The notes under the pieces were generated by a model, which made no database searches, was not told where the DNA came from, and worked only from the letters and a program-made list of their open reading frames with translations. Of a stretch of DNA of 64,000 bases, positions 54,179 through 63,675 are shown in pieces. The position numbers were made by a program, and so were the translations under genes. Origin of the DNA: Roseiarcus sp963779095 (GTDB taxonomy: Bacteria; Pseudomonadota; Alphaproteobacteria; Rhizobiales; Beijerinckiaceae); contig CAVZWU010000025.1 of NCBI GenBank assembly GCA_963779095.1, positions 469,997 to 533,996 of the forward strand. Direction: 5' to 3'. Numbering within the stretch: position 1 is the stretch's first letter; every line of letters begins with the position of its first letter.

Positions 54179-56206
54179 ATGCCCCTAAGCGAAGCTAACG
54201 CAGCCCTCGCGCAAGCGCGTATTCGGCCGGTTACCAATACGGAAGGCGCGGGTCCGATAACCACGATCGCCGGGTTCCCGGTCTCGGCCTGGGTCTTCGC
54301 CTTGCGGACCTGGGCCGCGATGATGTTGGCGCTGTACGCGACGTTCTGGCTGCAGCTCGAGAGCCCCTCGATCGCCGCGCTCACCGTCGGCATTCTCGCC
54401 CTGCAGACGCGGGGGCAAGCCTACCAAAAGGCCGTGTACCGGATCGTCGCCACTGTTATCGGCATTGTCGCGTCATTTGCGATCGCTGGGTTGTTCCCGC
54501 AAACTCGCGAACTGTTCATGGTCGGCTTCGCGGGCTGGCTCGGGCTCTGCGTCTACGTCGGTGGACTTTTGGACGGCAACAGGGCCTACGGCGCCGTGCT
54601 GGCCGGTCTTACGGTTGCTCTGGTTGCCGTGACCCAGATCAATTCGCCGCAGAATGTTTTCTTGGCTGGCGTCAACCGCGGCGCGGTGATCGTCGTAGGA
54701 ATTGCCGCGCTTGCCCTGGTAAGCGACGTGTTCGCCGCCCCGAACGTCCATACGGGTCTGTCCGGGAAGCTCGCGGCGGCCCATCGGCGCGTCCACGCCT
54801 TCGCGCTCGCCAGCCTCCGCGGGGAGAGCGCAGACCCCACCCAGTCGGCGAATCTGCTGCGCGAGATCACCGCTCTTCATCCCGACATCACGGCGCTCGC
54901 CTCCGAATCGAGCGATGGCGGGGCGCGTGGCGCGGCGGCCCGGAGCGCCGCTGTGGCGTTGGTCGCCGAGGTCGCCGCCGCGGGCGCACTGGCGTCGCTC
55001 CCCGCCACGACCTTGCCGTCTGTTCGGAAAGCGCTTGGCGAGGCACTCGGCGATGGCCTCAGGGAGGAGAGCCGTGCGTTGCAGCTTCGCTTGCAGCGGC
55101 ACGCGGATGTTACGTGCGCCGACCCGCACGACGCGCTCTTCGCGCGCCATGCCCTGGGCCTACTGATCGAGAATCGGCGCGCGGGGGACGCCATCGAAGA
55201 CCTGAAGGCGGGTCGCGATCCTGCGCGCCATATCCAGGCCCCGATCTACCGCTCGCGTCGGGCGGCCGTTCGAAACGGTCTGCGTGCCTTTCTGGTGGTG
55301 CTGATCTCCGGCGTCCTGTTTTCCCTCGGGGGCTGGCCCTTCGCGTCGGAGGGTCTAAACTGGGTTGGGGTCTTCATCGCCTTGAGCGCGACCAACCCGA
55401 ACCCGCGTGCCTTCGCGGCCAACGCTGTTATCGCGATGCCGATCGCCGCGCTGCTTGCCGGCGTCACCGAATTCCTGATCCTCGACGGCGTCGACCAGTT
55501 TCCCCTTCTGGCGATCGGCATGGCGCCAAGCGTCCTTGCCGCCGCCTTGCTGTTCACGATGCCTAACCCAAGACTGGCCGGAATCTCATTCTTGGTGCTC
55601 GTTTTCTTCCCGGTGATGCTCTCCCCGACGAACCCGCAGAGCTATAACCCCGAGACCTACCTGTTCTCGAACCTGATGATGATCACCGCTGCTGTCCTGG
55701 TGTTCGTTCTTGTGCGAACTCTCTTCCCGACCTCCGACGCGCTCCGGCGCCGCTGGTTCCTGGCGTCGGCGCGAGCGGAGATGCGCGACCTCCTCGCCGG
55801 CGGCGGGTCTGGGCGCCTGGACGACGAGGCGCTGTTCCGCGAGGCGGACCGGATCGGACAACTGGCCGCTCTCCAGCCCGCGGACAGAAATCAAGGCCGT
55901 GACGACCTTCGTCAAGCTCTCGACATCTTCGGATGCGCGGCGGCAGTGCGAAGGGTCAGAACAACGCTCGCCGAACTGCCCGCTCGCACGGGCGGGGGCC
56001 TGGTTGGGGACGCAAATTCGGCCCTGGCCGCCTGCGATGCGCTGGGCCTCCGCCGCGTCGCCGCCGATCTCGCGAGTTCGGCGACTAAGCTCGCTCATGA
56101 CGGTCAGGCAGTCGCTCGCGCGGGCAGCCTGGATCTGATCTGGGTTGCTTTTCTTTTCGACGCCAGCCCCTTTCGCCTCGAGGCACGACGATGGACGATC
56201 CGATGA
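54179..56206 (+). CDS. FUSC-family efflux protein (AaeB-like)
   Basis: A 675-residue inner-membrane protein of the fusaric acid resistance/aromatic acid exporter family. The N-terminal membrane bundle is at about residues 35-170 (TWAAMMLALYATFWLQLESP; FMVGFAGWLGLCVYVGGLLD), a soluble helical part follows, and a second bundle is at about 360-520 (RAFLVVLISGVLFSLGGWPF; PSVLAAALLFTMPNPRLAGI). A C-terminal soluble domain completes it. It overlaps the DUF1656 gene by 16 bp. FUSC, DUF1656 and HlyD genes usually form one exporter of small aromatic or weak acids. Intact. Confidence 0.93.
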   Translation: MPLSEANAALAQARIRPVTNTEGAGPITTIAGFPVSAWVFALRTWAAMMLALYATFWLQLESPSIAALTVGILALQTRGQAYQKAVYRIVATVIGIVASFAIAGLFPQTRELFMVGFAGWLGLCVYVGGLLDGNRAYGAVLAGLTVALVAVTQINSPQNVFLAGVNRGAVIVVGIAALALVSDVFAAPNVHTGLSGKLAAAHRRVHAFALASLRGESADPTQSANLLREITALHPDITALASESSDGGARGAAARSAAVALVAEVAAAGALASLPATTLPSVRKALGEALGDGLREESRALQLRLQRHADVTCADPHDALFARHALGLLIENRRAGDAIEDLKAGRDPARHIQAPIYRSRRAAVRNGLRAFLVVLISGVLFSLGGWPFASEGLNWVGVFIALSATNPNPRAFAANAVIAMPIAALLAGVTEFLILDGVDQFPLLAIGMAPSVLAAALLFTMPNPRLAGISFLVLVFFPVMLSPTNPQSYNPETYLFSNLMMITAAVLVFVLVRTLFPTSDALRRRWFLASARAEMRDLLAGGGSGRLDDEALFREADRIGQLAALQPADRNQGRDDLRQALDIFGCAAAVRRVRTTLAELPARTGGGLVGDANSALAACDALGLRRVAADLASSATKLAHDGQAVARAGSLDLIWVAFLFDASPFRLEARRWTIR

Positions 56207-56406
56207 TGCACGGCTTTCCCGAACTGACGATCGGCGGGGTGCTTGTCGCTCCTTTTGTGATCTACGCGGCCGCCGCCGTCGCGGTCTTCACCGCGCTCCG
56301 CCCGTTACTCCACCTGGTTGGCTTCGACCGCGCTTTCGTTAGTCCGGCGGTCGCGGAACTGAGTCTCTACGTCTCGATCCTCGCAATGCTGATCGTGCTG
56401 TTCTAG
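56191..56406 (+). CDS. DUF1656 small membrane protein
   Basis: A 71-residue protein with two helices (GVLVAPFVIYAAAAVAVFTA and VAELSLYVSILAMLIVLF) and the conserved start MDDPMMHGFPELTIGGVLVA and middle LLHLVGFDRAFVSPAVAELS. It is the AaeX-like component of FUSC exporters. Start overlaps the FUSC gene; the HlyD gene begins 11 bp later. Confidence 0.93.
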   Translation: MDDPMMHGFPELTIGGVLVAPFVIYAAAAVAVFTALRPLLHLVGFDRAFVSPAVAELSLYVSILAMLIVLF

Positions 56407-56417
56407 CGGAGGCGTCC

Positions 56418-57713
56418 TTGCAATCGCCGGATTTGATCTTAGAGGATCAAACGAAATCCAAAATCGCCGAGCCCAGCCCAGGCCCGACCGCTCGCTCAGT
56501 GCACTACGTCGCCTCGTCAGCGCAAGGCAAAGAGGCTGGCCCTGTCCCGGAAGGGCGATCGCATCCGAGCGGGCGTCCGGGCGTCGAGCCAATGCCGACG
56601 CTCAAGGAGCCGTTGTCCGAAGGCCCGGGGCGCGTGGCTCGTTTCACCCGGGCCATGCTCAGGACGACGGCAACCTTGCTCATCCTCGCTGTAGCCCTGC
56701 TCGCGGCCGCGCTCATCTGGGACTACTACGTCACCGCGCCCTGGACCCGGGACGGCAGCGTTCGGGTGCAGGTCGCGAACGTGGCGCCGCAGGTATCTGG
56801 GCAGATCACCGAAATCCGGGTCGTCGACAACCAGTACGTTCACGAGGGCGACGTGCTCTACGTCATCGATCCCTTTGATTTTCAGGTGGCGCTCGACACC
56901 GCCAAGGCGCAACTGCGCGAGAAAGCCGCCGATCTGCTGGTGAAGCGAATGCAAGCCGAGCGCCGGCAGCACCTCACCAACCTTTCCACAACGCCGGAGG
57001 AGCAGCAGCTCTATGTGGGCGCCGCGACTCAGGCGCAGGCGGCCTTCGATGCGGCCCAGCGTGAGGTCGCCCAGGCCGACATAAACCTGAAGCGCACCGA
57101 GGTGCGCAGTCCGGTGAACGGCTACGTCACCAACTTTCTTCTGCGGGTCGGCGATTACGCCCATACGGGCGAGACCAACATCTCCGTGATTGACGCAGAC
57201 AGTTACTGGATCGACGGCTATTTCGAGGAAACCAAGATGGCGCATATCTGCATCGGCGACCGCGCCGAAGCGGAGCTGATGGGCTACCGCGATCCGATCA
57301 TCGGGCGGGTCGAAAGCGTGACCCGTGGCATCAGCGTCTCAAACGCCTCGCCAAGCACTCAGGGCCTGCCCAATGTCGATCCGGTTTACACCTGGGTGCG
57401 GCTGGCCCAGCGCGTTCCGGTGCGCATCCGGATCACCCATGTCCCCACCGGCGTCCCGCTCGTTTCGGGCATGACTGCGACGGTGACAATCCGCGACGCC
57501 GGGGCGCAGGAAAGCGGCGGCTGGCTCCGCCAGCGCCTCGCGAGCCTCGAGGTTGGCCCTGCGCGCCCCTCGCCAGACTGCGTGCCGCGGATCGGCAATG
57601 AGAATGGCGCAATCGCCATCCTTCCCACGCCCAAACCGGCGGTGCCACTCAATCCCACAGAGATCAACCCGGGCCTCGCGCCCGATATGGACGCCTCACC
57701 CCGCGGGCAGTGA
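56418..57713 (+). CDS. HlyD/EmrA-type periplasmic adaptor of exporter
   Basis: Membrane fusion protein linking the FUSC pump to an outer membrane channel. From the TTG at 56418 it has 431 residues; ATG 56592 (MPTLKEPLSEGPG) gives 373, and the first 58 residues are not typical, so the later start is quite possible. One helix (TTATLLILAVALLAAALIWD) precedes VTAPWTRDGSVRVQVANVAP and QVSGQITEIRVVDNQYVHEG. The alpha-hairpin (about 165-230) and the second lipoyl half (RTEVRSPVNGYVTNFLLRVG) are clear. The long tail after residue 370 (VLP..PKPAVPLNPTEINPG) is Pro-rich. No outer membrane partner gene is present. Confidence 0.9.
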   Translation: MQSPDLILEDQTKSKIAEPSPGPTARSVHYVASSAQGKEAGPVPEGRSHPSGRPGVEPMPTLKEPLSEGPGRVARFTRAMLRTTATLLILAVALLAAALIWDYYVTAPWTRDGSVRVQVANVAPQVSGQITEIRVVDNQYVHEGDVLYVIDPFDFQVALDTAKAQLREKAADLLVKRMQAERRQHLTNLSTTPEEQQLYVGAATQAQAAFDAAQREVAQADINLKRTEVRSPVNGYVTNFLLRVGDYAHTGETNISVIDADSYWIDGYFEETKMAHICIGDRAEAELMGYRDPIIGRVESVTRGISVSNASPSTQGLPNVDPVYTWVRLAQRVPVRIRITHVPTGVPLVSGMTATVTIRDAGAQESGGWLRQRLASLEVGPARPSPDCVPRIGNENGAIAILPTPKPAVPLNPTEINPGLAPDMDASPRGQ

Positions 57714-57907
57714 GCCCGACGTGCCAGGCGTCAAATCACGGTTTGATTGGCATCTGTTCGTAAGTCCGAGTCGAGGTGAAGAGCCGCAGTGGTCTAGCGC
57801 AACGGACGCGCGGTCTATCTCTTAAGTCTCAAACTTCTGCGGTATTCGTCGATGAGGAAGCGGAACTGCGAGAGCGCAAGGCAGAGTTATTGGCGTAGGA
57901 GCGGGCA

Positions 57908-60272
57908 TTGAGCTCATTGGACTTCATTGATCGCGCCGCCATTCCCCGCGCGGATCGACTAGGCATCGCCTTCGGCCTGGAGCGGTTCGCGTTCATTCCG
58001 TTCAGGGCTCCGACGGTGACCATTCTAGCCGCGCTCGCGATCGCCGTTCTGGCCGTCCTGGGAATTCAACGCATCAAGACCGACAACTCGCTGAGCCAGT
58101 TGTTTCGGTCGGAAGATCCGACGTTCAAACAATTCGAACAGACTTCTCGCCAATTCCCGTCGAGCGAGTACGACGTCCTAATCGTCTTGAGCGGCGAAAC
58201 GTTGCTCGCCCGCGAGTCGGTCGAGAAGCTGGGCTCGCTTGTCACTGATGTGCAATTGATCGATGGAACGCGCGGTGTTCTCTCAATGTTTTCCGCGCGT
58301 CAGCCCGCCCCGGAGGGGGGGCCGCCTGAACCCCTCTTTCCCGACCCCCTACCGGAGGGGAGCGCCTACCATGCGCTCATGGACCGGGTGAAGGACAATC
58401 CTATCATCCGCGGCAAGCTCCTCTCGGACGACGGCCGGCTCGCTGTCGCCATCCTTTCGCTCGAACCCTCCGCCGTCGATGGCGGCAAGCTCGACGCGGT
58501 CGTGAACGACATCCGCCGGACGGCGGACGGGGACCTGCAAGGGACCGGACTTAAGGCGGAATTGACCGGCGTGCCGGTCATGCAGCTCGCAATCCGACGC
58601 GCCCTCGAGCGCGACCGCATCCTCTATAACGCCGTCGGGTTCGCGCTCGGATGCGGGATCGCTGGGCTCTTCTTCCGCCGCCTGTCGCTGATGCTGATCG
58701 CCGCCGGCCCGCCGCTGCTTGCGATTGTCTTCGCGCTGGGCGCGCTCGGGTGGCTTGGGTTTCGCCTCAACATGTTCCTGAACGTGATGACGCCGCTTAT
58801 CATGGTGATCAGCTTTTCCGACAGCATGCAGCTCACGTTCGCGGCGCGCGATCAGTTGATGGCGGGCAGGGACAAGTGGACGGCCTTCCGCAACGCGATA
58901 GTGATCGTCGGACCGGCGTGCGTCCTAACCCACGCCGCGGCGGGCCTATCCTTGCTCGGCCTGCTCAGCTCTTCGAGCGACCTCATTCGCGGCTTCGGCG
59001 AAGCGGGATTCTTGTCGACCGCCATCGCTCTCGTCACAACCCTCTCGCTCGTTCCTGCATTCGGCGTGCTGCTGATCCGCGACGAGGCGCGCCTGGTCGC
59101 GACTTTAAGGGCCGCGGATCCCGGCGTGGCCACGCTCCGCCGTTTCTGCGGCTGGATCGCCCGGCACATGGTCAGCCGTCCGGCCCTTTTTAGCGTCGTG
59201 GACCTCGCGGTCGTCGCCTGTCTTGCCGTCGTCTACTCCGGCCTCCAGCCGAGCTATCGCCTCGCTGACCAGGTTCCCAATAAGGAGCGGGCGCTGTCGG
59301 CGAGCGGGCGGCTCGAACTCGGAGATCAGCGGTTCGAACCCGATCCAAGTGCTCATCACATTCCCTCCGGGGTTGGGCCTTTATACGCCGCAGACGCTGG
59401 CGACGATCGCCGACGTCCAAAGAGTTGTAGAGAGCCAGCCTGGGGTCGGCAACGTGTGGTCTGTGGAATCCTTGCGGCGCTGGCTGGCCGAGCAAATGGG
59501 GCTGACCGGCGTCAGCGCGCTCCGCCAATACGTTGATGAGCTTCCGCTCTTTCTCGTGCGGCGCTTCGTTGCAGCGGACGAGAACTCGGTCGTCGTCTTC
59601 GGCCTCGTGCCAGACAAGAATCTGCCGCAACTCGTGCCGATTGTCGACCAGCTCGACGTGCGGCTCAACGCTGTGCGCGAGGCTGACCCAGGCTACGGGA
59701 TCGCCGTAACTGGACTCCCTGTGATCGCCGCGCGCAACAGCGCCGGCATGATCAACAAGCTCAATCGGGCGCTGACTTTCGAATTCGCCTTCATCGCTGC
59801 CTTTATCGGGCTTGCGTTCCGCTCGGTCCGCATCGGACTCGCCTGTCTGCCGTCGGGAATCTTCCCGATCGTGGCCGCTGGCTCGGTGCTCCGGCTTCTG
59901 GGCTACGGGCTCCAGTTTTCCGCCGTCGTTGCGCTGACGGTCTCTTTCGGCCTCAGCTTGAGCGCGACCATCCACTTCCTCAACCGCATGACGCAGGAGA
60001 GACAAAGCGAAGCCGATCCCGCGATCGCAGTCGAGAAGGCGACAGTTCTCATGGGGCCCGCGCTCATCTTGACCGCTCTTGTGCTCGCCTGCGGCCTCGC
60101 GGCGCTCGTCTTTTCCGACCTTCCGCCGCTTCGCCTGTTCGGCTGGCTGGGCGCGCTCGCCATGCTCGCAGCGCTTGTCGCCGATCTCCTGATTCTAAGA
60201 CCGGTCATCACTTTCCTGCTCCGCTTGGAGCGCCGCCACGCGCCCGCGCTCAAGCCGACGATAGTTTCATGA
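57908..60272 (+). CDS. MMPL/RND-superfamily exporter (HAE3-like), one frameshift
   Basis: A large inner-membrane exporter of about 787 residues when corrected, with two repeats of one helix, a periplasmic loop and five helices. TTG 57908 has GGAG 6 bp upstream and is the best start. First half: ILAALAIAVLAVLGIQRIKT, DNSLSQLFRSEDPTFKQFEQ, MTPLIMVISFSDSMQLTFAA. Second half: DVQRVVESQPGVGNVWSVES, GLPVIAARNSAGMINKLNRA, SFGLSLSATIHFLNRMTQER. An indel near 59325 joins the halves out of frame; 2365 bp fits one insertion. Related proteins move lipids, hopanoids or amphiphiles; the substrate here is unknown. It follows the FUSC system by 194 bp in the same direction. Confidence 0.88.
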
Positions 60273-60296
60273 TTATGGTTTGCCAGGAGGACGACA

Positions 60297-60812
60297 ATGC
60301 CCACGACCTTGCTTTCAGTTCGCTTCCCGCGTTTCGACCCGGCGCCGGCCGCCATGGTCATTGCAGCGAGTCTCATCGCTTCGCAGTCTGCCGCTGGGGC
60401 GGCTAGTCCGTTTGAAAAGTTCGTCGGCGTCTGGAGGGGCGCCGGCGAGATCGTGGGAACGAATGGCCACCGCGAGTTGATCCGCTGCCGAGCCCAATAC
60501 ACGGAAGCGAAAGAGGGTTTGGCTCTAAACGAGTCAATTGTGTGCGCGAGCGAAAGCTTCAAGCTTGACATTACCAGCTACGTCGAAGCTTCCGGCGAGG
60601 GGGTCCAGGGATACTGGAAGGAAGCTTCGCGAGACGTATCCGGTCACGTGACTGGACGTATCTCCGCAGGCCGCTTCGAAGGCGAATTGAGCGCTGCCAC
60701 CTTTAGCGCCGGGATCTCGCTCACGTCCAACGGCCGAGCCCAGGCTGTAAGCATCCAGCCCAGCGGCGGAGACGTCTCCGACATGCACATCGAGCTGAAG
60801 CGTAGTGGCTGA
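60297..60812 (+). CDS. secreted protein, unknown function
   Basis: A 171-residue protein with AGGAGG 6 bp before ATG 60297. The N-terminal part (APAAMVIAASLIASQSAAGA) is a signal peptide, so it should be periplasmic. The mature protein has KFVGVWRGAGEIVGTNGHRE, LIRCRAQYTEAKEGLALNES, SGHVTGRISAGRFEGELSAA; the alternating pattern suggests an all-beta, lipocalin-like barrel. Two cysteines (residues about 64 and 83) could form a disulfide. It starts 24 bp after the MMPL exporter and may be its periplasmic helper; this is inference from place alone. Confidence 0.65.
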   Translation: MPTTLLSVRFPRFDPAPAAMVIAASLIASQSAAGAASPFEKFVGVWRGAGEIVGTNGHRELIRCRAQYTEAKEGLALNESIVCASESFKLDITSYVEASGEGVQGYWKEASRDVSGHVTGRISAGRFEGELSAATFSAGISLTSNGRAQAVSIQPSGGDVSDMHIELKRSG

Positions 60813-60854
60813 GAAGTCGATGGGTCTTCCGCGGGGAACGTCCGCCGGGAGAGG

Positions 60855-61020
60855 TTTTGCCGGTGAAGTCGCGGTCCTTCGACAATTTGAACTGCCGGAC
60901 CCGATGGGGCTGGAAACCGTCCGCCCGCAAGATGCGCTGCACCCAACTGACGCTGATGCCGGCCGCCTCCGCAATGGCAACGCCGGTGCATGCGAGTTCT
61001 CGCTGGATGAGGCCTCCGCA
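60855..61020 (-). pseudogene. fragment of IS630-family transposase
   Basis: Minus strand reads VAIAEAAGISVSWVQRILRA, then DGFQPHRVRQFKLSKDRDF. This is the N-terminal HTH to linker part of an IS630-type transposase; typical members have the same QPHRVRTFKLS run. Only about 55 codons remain and nothing of the DDE domain follows. It sits between the secreted protein and the FixJ-type gene. Confidence 0.75.
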
Positions 61021-61065
61021 ACACCTCCCGCAGAGTAAACTTCGAGATGATACGAATTCGAGGTT

Positions 61066-61719
61066 CTACCCGATTCTTGCAGCCATTTTCACGAGACTAG
61101 CAAGAGACTTGGCGCCCATTTTTCGCATGACCTGACCTCGATGCGCCTTCACCGTGATCTCGCTGATCCCGAGCTCGCCGCCAATCTGCTTGTTCAACAG
61201 TCCGGAGACCACCAGTCCCATGACCTGTTGTTCGCGGTGACTGAGGGATCCGTAACGGTCTCGTAGCTCGCGCACCTCCGTCTCTTCGCGAAGCGCGATC
61301 TTGCTACGCTCGAGCGCTCGTTCGATAGCTCCCAGCAGCACGTCGTCACCAAACGGTTTCATCAAGAACTCGACGGCTCCCCCCTTCATTGCCTCGACCG
61401 TCGTAGGAATGTCGCCATAGCCGGTGATAAAGATGATCGGCATATCCTTCCGATCTGCTGCGACGGCTTTTTGCAAATCAAGACCATTGAGCCCGGGAAG
61501 CCCAACGTCGAGAATGAGGCAGTTTGGGACACCAACGCGCGGTCGAGACAGAAACTCTCGGGCGGATTCGAATGTCTCGGGCTGCCACCCCGCAAAGCGG
61601 ATCAGCAATTCAAGCGCTTCGCGCACCGAGAAATCATCGTCCACCACGAATACAACCGGCGTCTCAAGCGACGTGGCTGACGCTTTTGTTGCATGATCAG
61701 GCGCGGTACCTGAACTCAT
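61066..61719 (-). CDS. FixJ-family response regulator
   Basis: A 217-residue two-component regulator. Receiver domain at about residues 20-135: acidic pair VVFVVDDDFSVREALELLIR, phosphoacceptor Asp in CLILDVGLPGLNGLDLQKAV, Thr in IIFITGYGDIPTTVEAMKGG and Lys in EFLMKPFGDDVLLGAIERAL. A LuxR-type HTH follows at about 155-215 (LSHREQQVMGLVVSGLLNKQ, GISEITVKAHRGQVMRKM). The whole protein is intact. It is 10 bp downstream of a receiver-only protein on the same strand. Likely partner kinase: the soluble sensor at 50053. Confidence 0.94.
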   Translation of the reverse strand: MSSGTAPDHATKASATSLETPVVFVVDDDFSVREALELLIRFAGWQPETFESAREFLSRPRVGVPNCLILDVGLPGLNGLDLQKAVAADRKDMPIIFITGYGDIPTTVEAMKGGAVEFLMKPFGDDVLLGAIERALERSKIALREETEVRELRDRYGSLSHREQQVMGLVVSGLLNKQIGGELGISEITVKAHRGQVMRKMGAKSLASLVKMAARIG

Positions 61720-61728
61720 GTGCGTCCT

Positions 61729-62121
61729 CTAATGTTCGAGAGCGCCCGCACCGTTAGCGCGGAGCGCTGTATTGAGGGCATTCCGCAACGCTATATCACT
61801 AAATGGTTTGAAAAGGCACTCCGCCGCGCCTTGCTCGACGAGGCGCCGCCGGGTCGCCTCGTCTCCATGCGCGGTGATGTAGACAATCGGAATTTGTTGC
61901 CGGCGAAGCGCCAATTCTCGCTGAAGATCGGGCCCGGACATGCCCGGCATCGATAGATCGAGGATGAGACACTTGGTCGAGCCGACGCAATCCGATACGA
62001 GGAATTCCTCCGCCGAGGAAAATGCTTGAACGGAATAGCCGAGCTCCTTTAGCAAATCTGGTAGCGCCTCACGGATGGATTCGTCGTCATCAACGACTGA
62101 CACGAGTAACGGTTTAGCCAT
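61729..62121 (-). CDS. single-domain response regulator (receiver only)
   Basis: A 130-residue receiver without output domain. ATG 62121 gives MAKPLLVSVVDDDESIREAL; the phosphoacceptor Asp is in CLILDLSMPGMSGPDLQREL, the Thr in IVYITAHGDEATRRRLVEQG and the Lys in AECLFKPFSDIALRNALNTA. It starts within the last codons of the upstream small gene (8-bp overlap), preceded by AAGGA. Such proteins act as phosphate sinks or bind a partner. Co-transcribed with the FixJ-type gene. Confidence 0.9.
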   Translation of the reverse strand: MAKPLLVSVVDDDESIREALPDLLKELGYSVQAFSSAEEFLVSDCVGSTKCLILDLSMPGMSGPDLQRELALRRQQIPIVYITAHGDEATRRRLVEQGAAECLFKPFSDIALRNALNTALRANGAGALEH

Positions 62122-62410
62122 TAGGTTTCCTTGCGACATGCGGCGCGTCTGTCGCAAGTATCTGAATGGGGTTAAGACTGCGGATGTCGGTTATATCTTC
62201 AAATTGTCGAGAAATAGCAAACGAAAATATGGCTACCGGGCCACCTTTTACGATCACCCATCGTCGACCATCATCAACTTCGATCATGGAGCAACTCTCC
62301 AAAAATCCAATAGCGTCCAACAATTCGCCCCTGCGTAGAACACTCCGAACGCACGATCCGCAATTGAAAGTTCCCATTGCGCCCCGACCGTCTCGCACAC
62401 TCACATGCAT
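62114..62410 (-). CDS. small unknown protein coupled to response regulators
   Basis: A 98-residue protein starting MHVSVRDGRGAMGTFNCGSC and continuing VRSVLRRGELLDAIGFLESC, SMIEVDDGRRWVIVKGGPVA. Four cysteines, three of them in the first half, could bind metal. No membrane helix or signal. The end overlaps the receiver gene by 8 bp, so the three genes appear to be one operon. Function not recognised. Confidence 0.5.
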   Translation of the reverse strand: MHVSVRDGRGAMGTFNCGSCVRSVLRRGELLDAIGFLESCSMIEVDDGRRWVIVKGGPVAIFSFAISRQFEDITDIRSLNPIQILATDAPHVARKPNG

Positions 62411-62782
62411 CTTATCGCCTGCGTGTCGCGCAGATCATGGACTTGCGCGAAGGCGGCTAGGTCGATCCTATCGTCAGGGGAGACCAATGCCTCAAACTCA
62501 CCGATCAAGCGGCTAAGCTCGCTCATTTGACGCCACCGGTGATCCGCTGCTTAAAAATGCGCCACTTAATGGGCGAAGGTCTATAGTACCTTGGTGTCGG
62601 TCAAAAGGGAGCGGGAAGCCGCTCGGGCGATAGTCGGCGCACAATGTCTTGGACACCCGACTGCCGGCGGTTCAGTTGAATTGCCGTGCCTTGATTAGCC
62701 GGTTGCGTTTAGTCCAACTAACTAGCTCGTGTACTTATAAACCTGCCGACGTGACGTGGCGGAGGCTAAGTCTGCTTTGTCC
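62411..62782. other. intergenic region before IS6 copy 3
   Basis: 372 bp with no gene seen. Lower GC than the surroundings in part (AACTAACTAGCTCGTGTACT). It probably contains the promoter of the regulator operon; the IS6 element follows at 62783. Confidence 0.4.
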
Positions 62783-63624
62783 GGTTGTGGTGCAAACATC
62801 AAACATTGGAAGTCGAGCCAAGCAGGAGTTCTGGGGCTTGACGTGGATCACGCGGCAAGCACTGCATACCAAATTTCAGGTGCGGTTTTGTTTTTGATGC
62901 GAAGCTTGCCGAGTTTGAACTGACTTTTCCTGATCCGATGCATGAGTTGGATGCCGGAGATCGTCGTTGCGGCTTGGCGGAAATTCTTGAGGCCGAGCAT
63001 CGGAGCGAGCCGAAGCTTGACGGATGGGTGATCCTGTTCGACCCGATTATTCAAATATTTTGAGGATCGGATCTCGCATTGATTGCCCTCGGGATGTTCG
63101 CCGAGAGCCTCTTTGACCGCCCGATGAGAGGCCTGATAGCCATCGAGCGTAATCTTTTGCGGCAGTCGACCCTGGCGCACGAACGCCCGCCGGAAGAAGG
63201 CCTTGGCCGCCGCGAAGTCCCGTTTGGCGCGCAGCAGGAAATCGACGGTCTTTCCCTCTTTGTCGACGGCACGATAGAGATAGGTCCAGCGTCCTTTGAT
63301 TTTGACGTAGGTTTCGTCGACGCGCCAGGAGCGACCCGCGAGGCGGGCGAAGCGGTTCCAGCGCTTTTCGAACTCCGGGACATAGCGTTGGATCCAACGC
63401 ATGATCGTCGTGTGCGCCAGTGAGAGCCCGCGTTCAGCCATCATCTCGACGAGATCGCGAAAGCTGAGTTTGTATCGCAGATACCAGCGGACACAGAGGA
63501 CAATGATCTCCCGATCGAAGTGGCGTCCTTTGAAGAGTTCGTCCACGCTCAACATGCAAGTCAGCTTCACCAAGAGTTACGCAGCCGCGAAATATGCTCG
63601 CCTTCTGATCTTTGCACCAGAACC
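62783..63624 (-). mobile_element. IS6-family element, copy 3, complete
   Basis: An 842-bp element with ends GGTTGTGGTGCAAACATC (62783) and, on the minus strand, GGTTCTGGTGCAAAGATC (63624). Next to the left end CAAACAT is repeated in tandem, 7 bp more than in copies 1 and 2. Flanking 8-mers CTTTGTCC and GTCACGGG do not match, so no target duplication remains, as after IS6-mediated rearrangement. Confidence 0.93.
62848..63573 (-). CDS. IS6-family transposase, copy 3
   Basis: A 241-residue DDE transposase (235 from ATG 63555), identical in protein sequence to copy 1. Catalytic regions: WRVDETYVKIKGRWTYLYRA, KITLDGYQASHRAVKEALGE and NNRVEQDHPSVKLRLAPMLG. Both terminal repeats and the gene are whole, so this copy is the one most likely to be mobile and able to act on the other two. 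Confidence 0.95.
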   Translation of the reverse strand: MVKLTCMLSVDELFKGRHFDREIIVLCVRWYLRYKLSFRDLVEMMAERGLSLAHTTIMRWIQRYVPEFEKRWNRFARLAGRSWRVDETYVKIKGRWTYLYRAVDKEGKTVDFLLRAKRDFAAAKAFFRRAFVRQGRLPQKITLDGYQASHRAVKEALGEHPEGNQCEIRSSKYLNNRVEQDHPSVKLRLAPMLGLKNFRQAATTISGIQLMHRIRKSQFKLGKLRIKNKTAPEIWYAVLAA

Positions 63625-63675
63625 GTCACGGGAACCTGAATTTGCGACGCGATGTCTGGAAGTCACAACTCGGCC

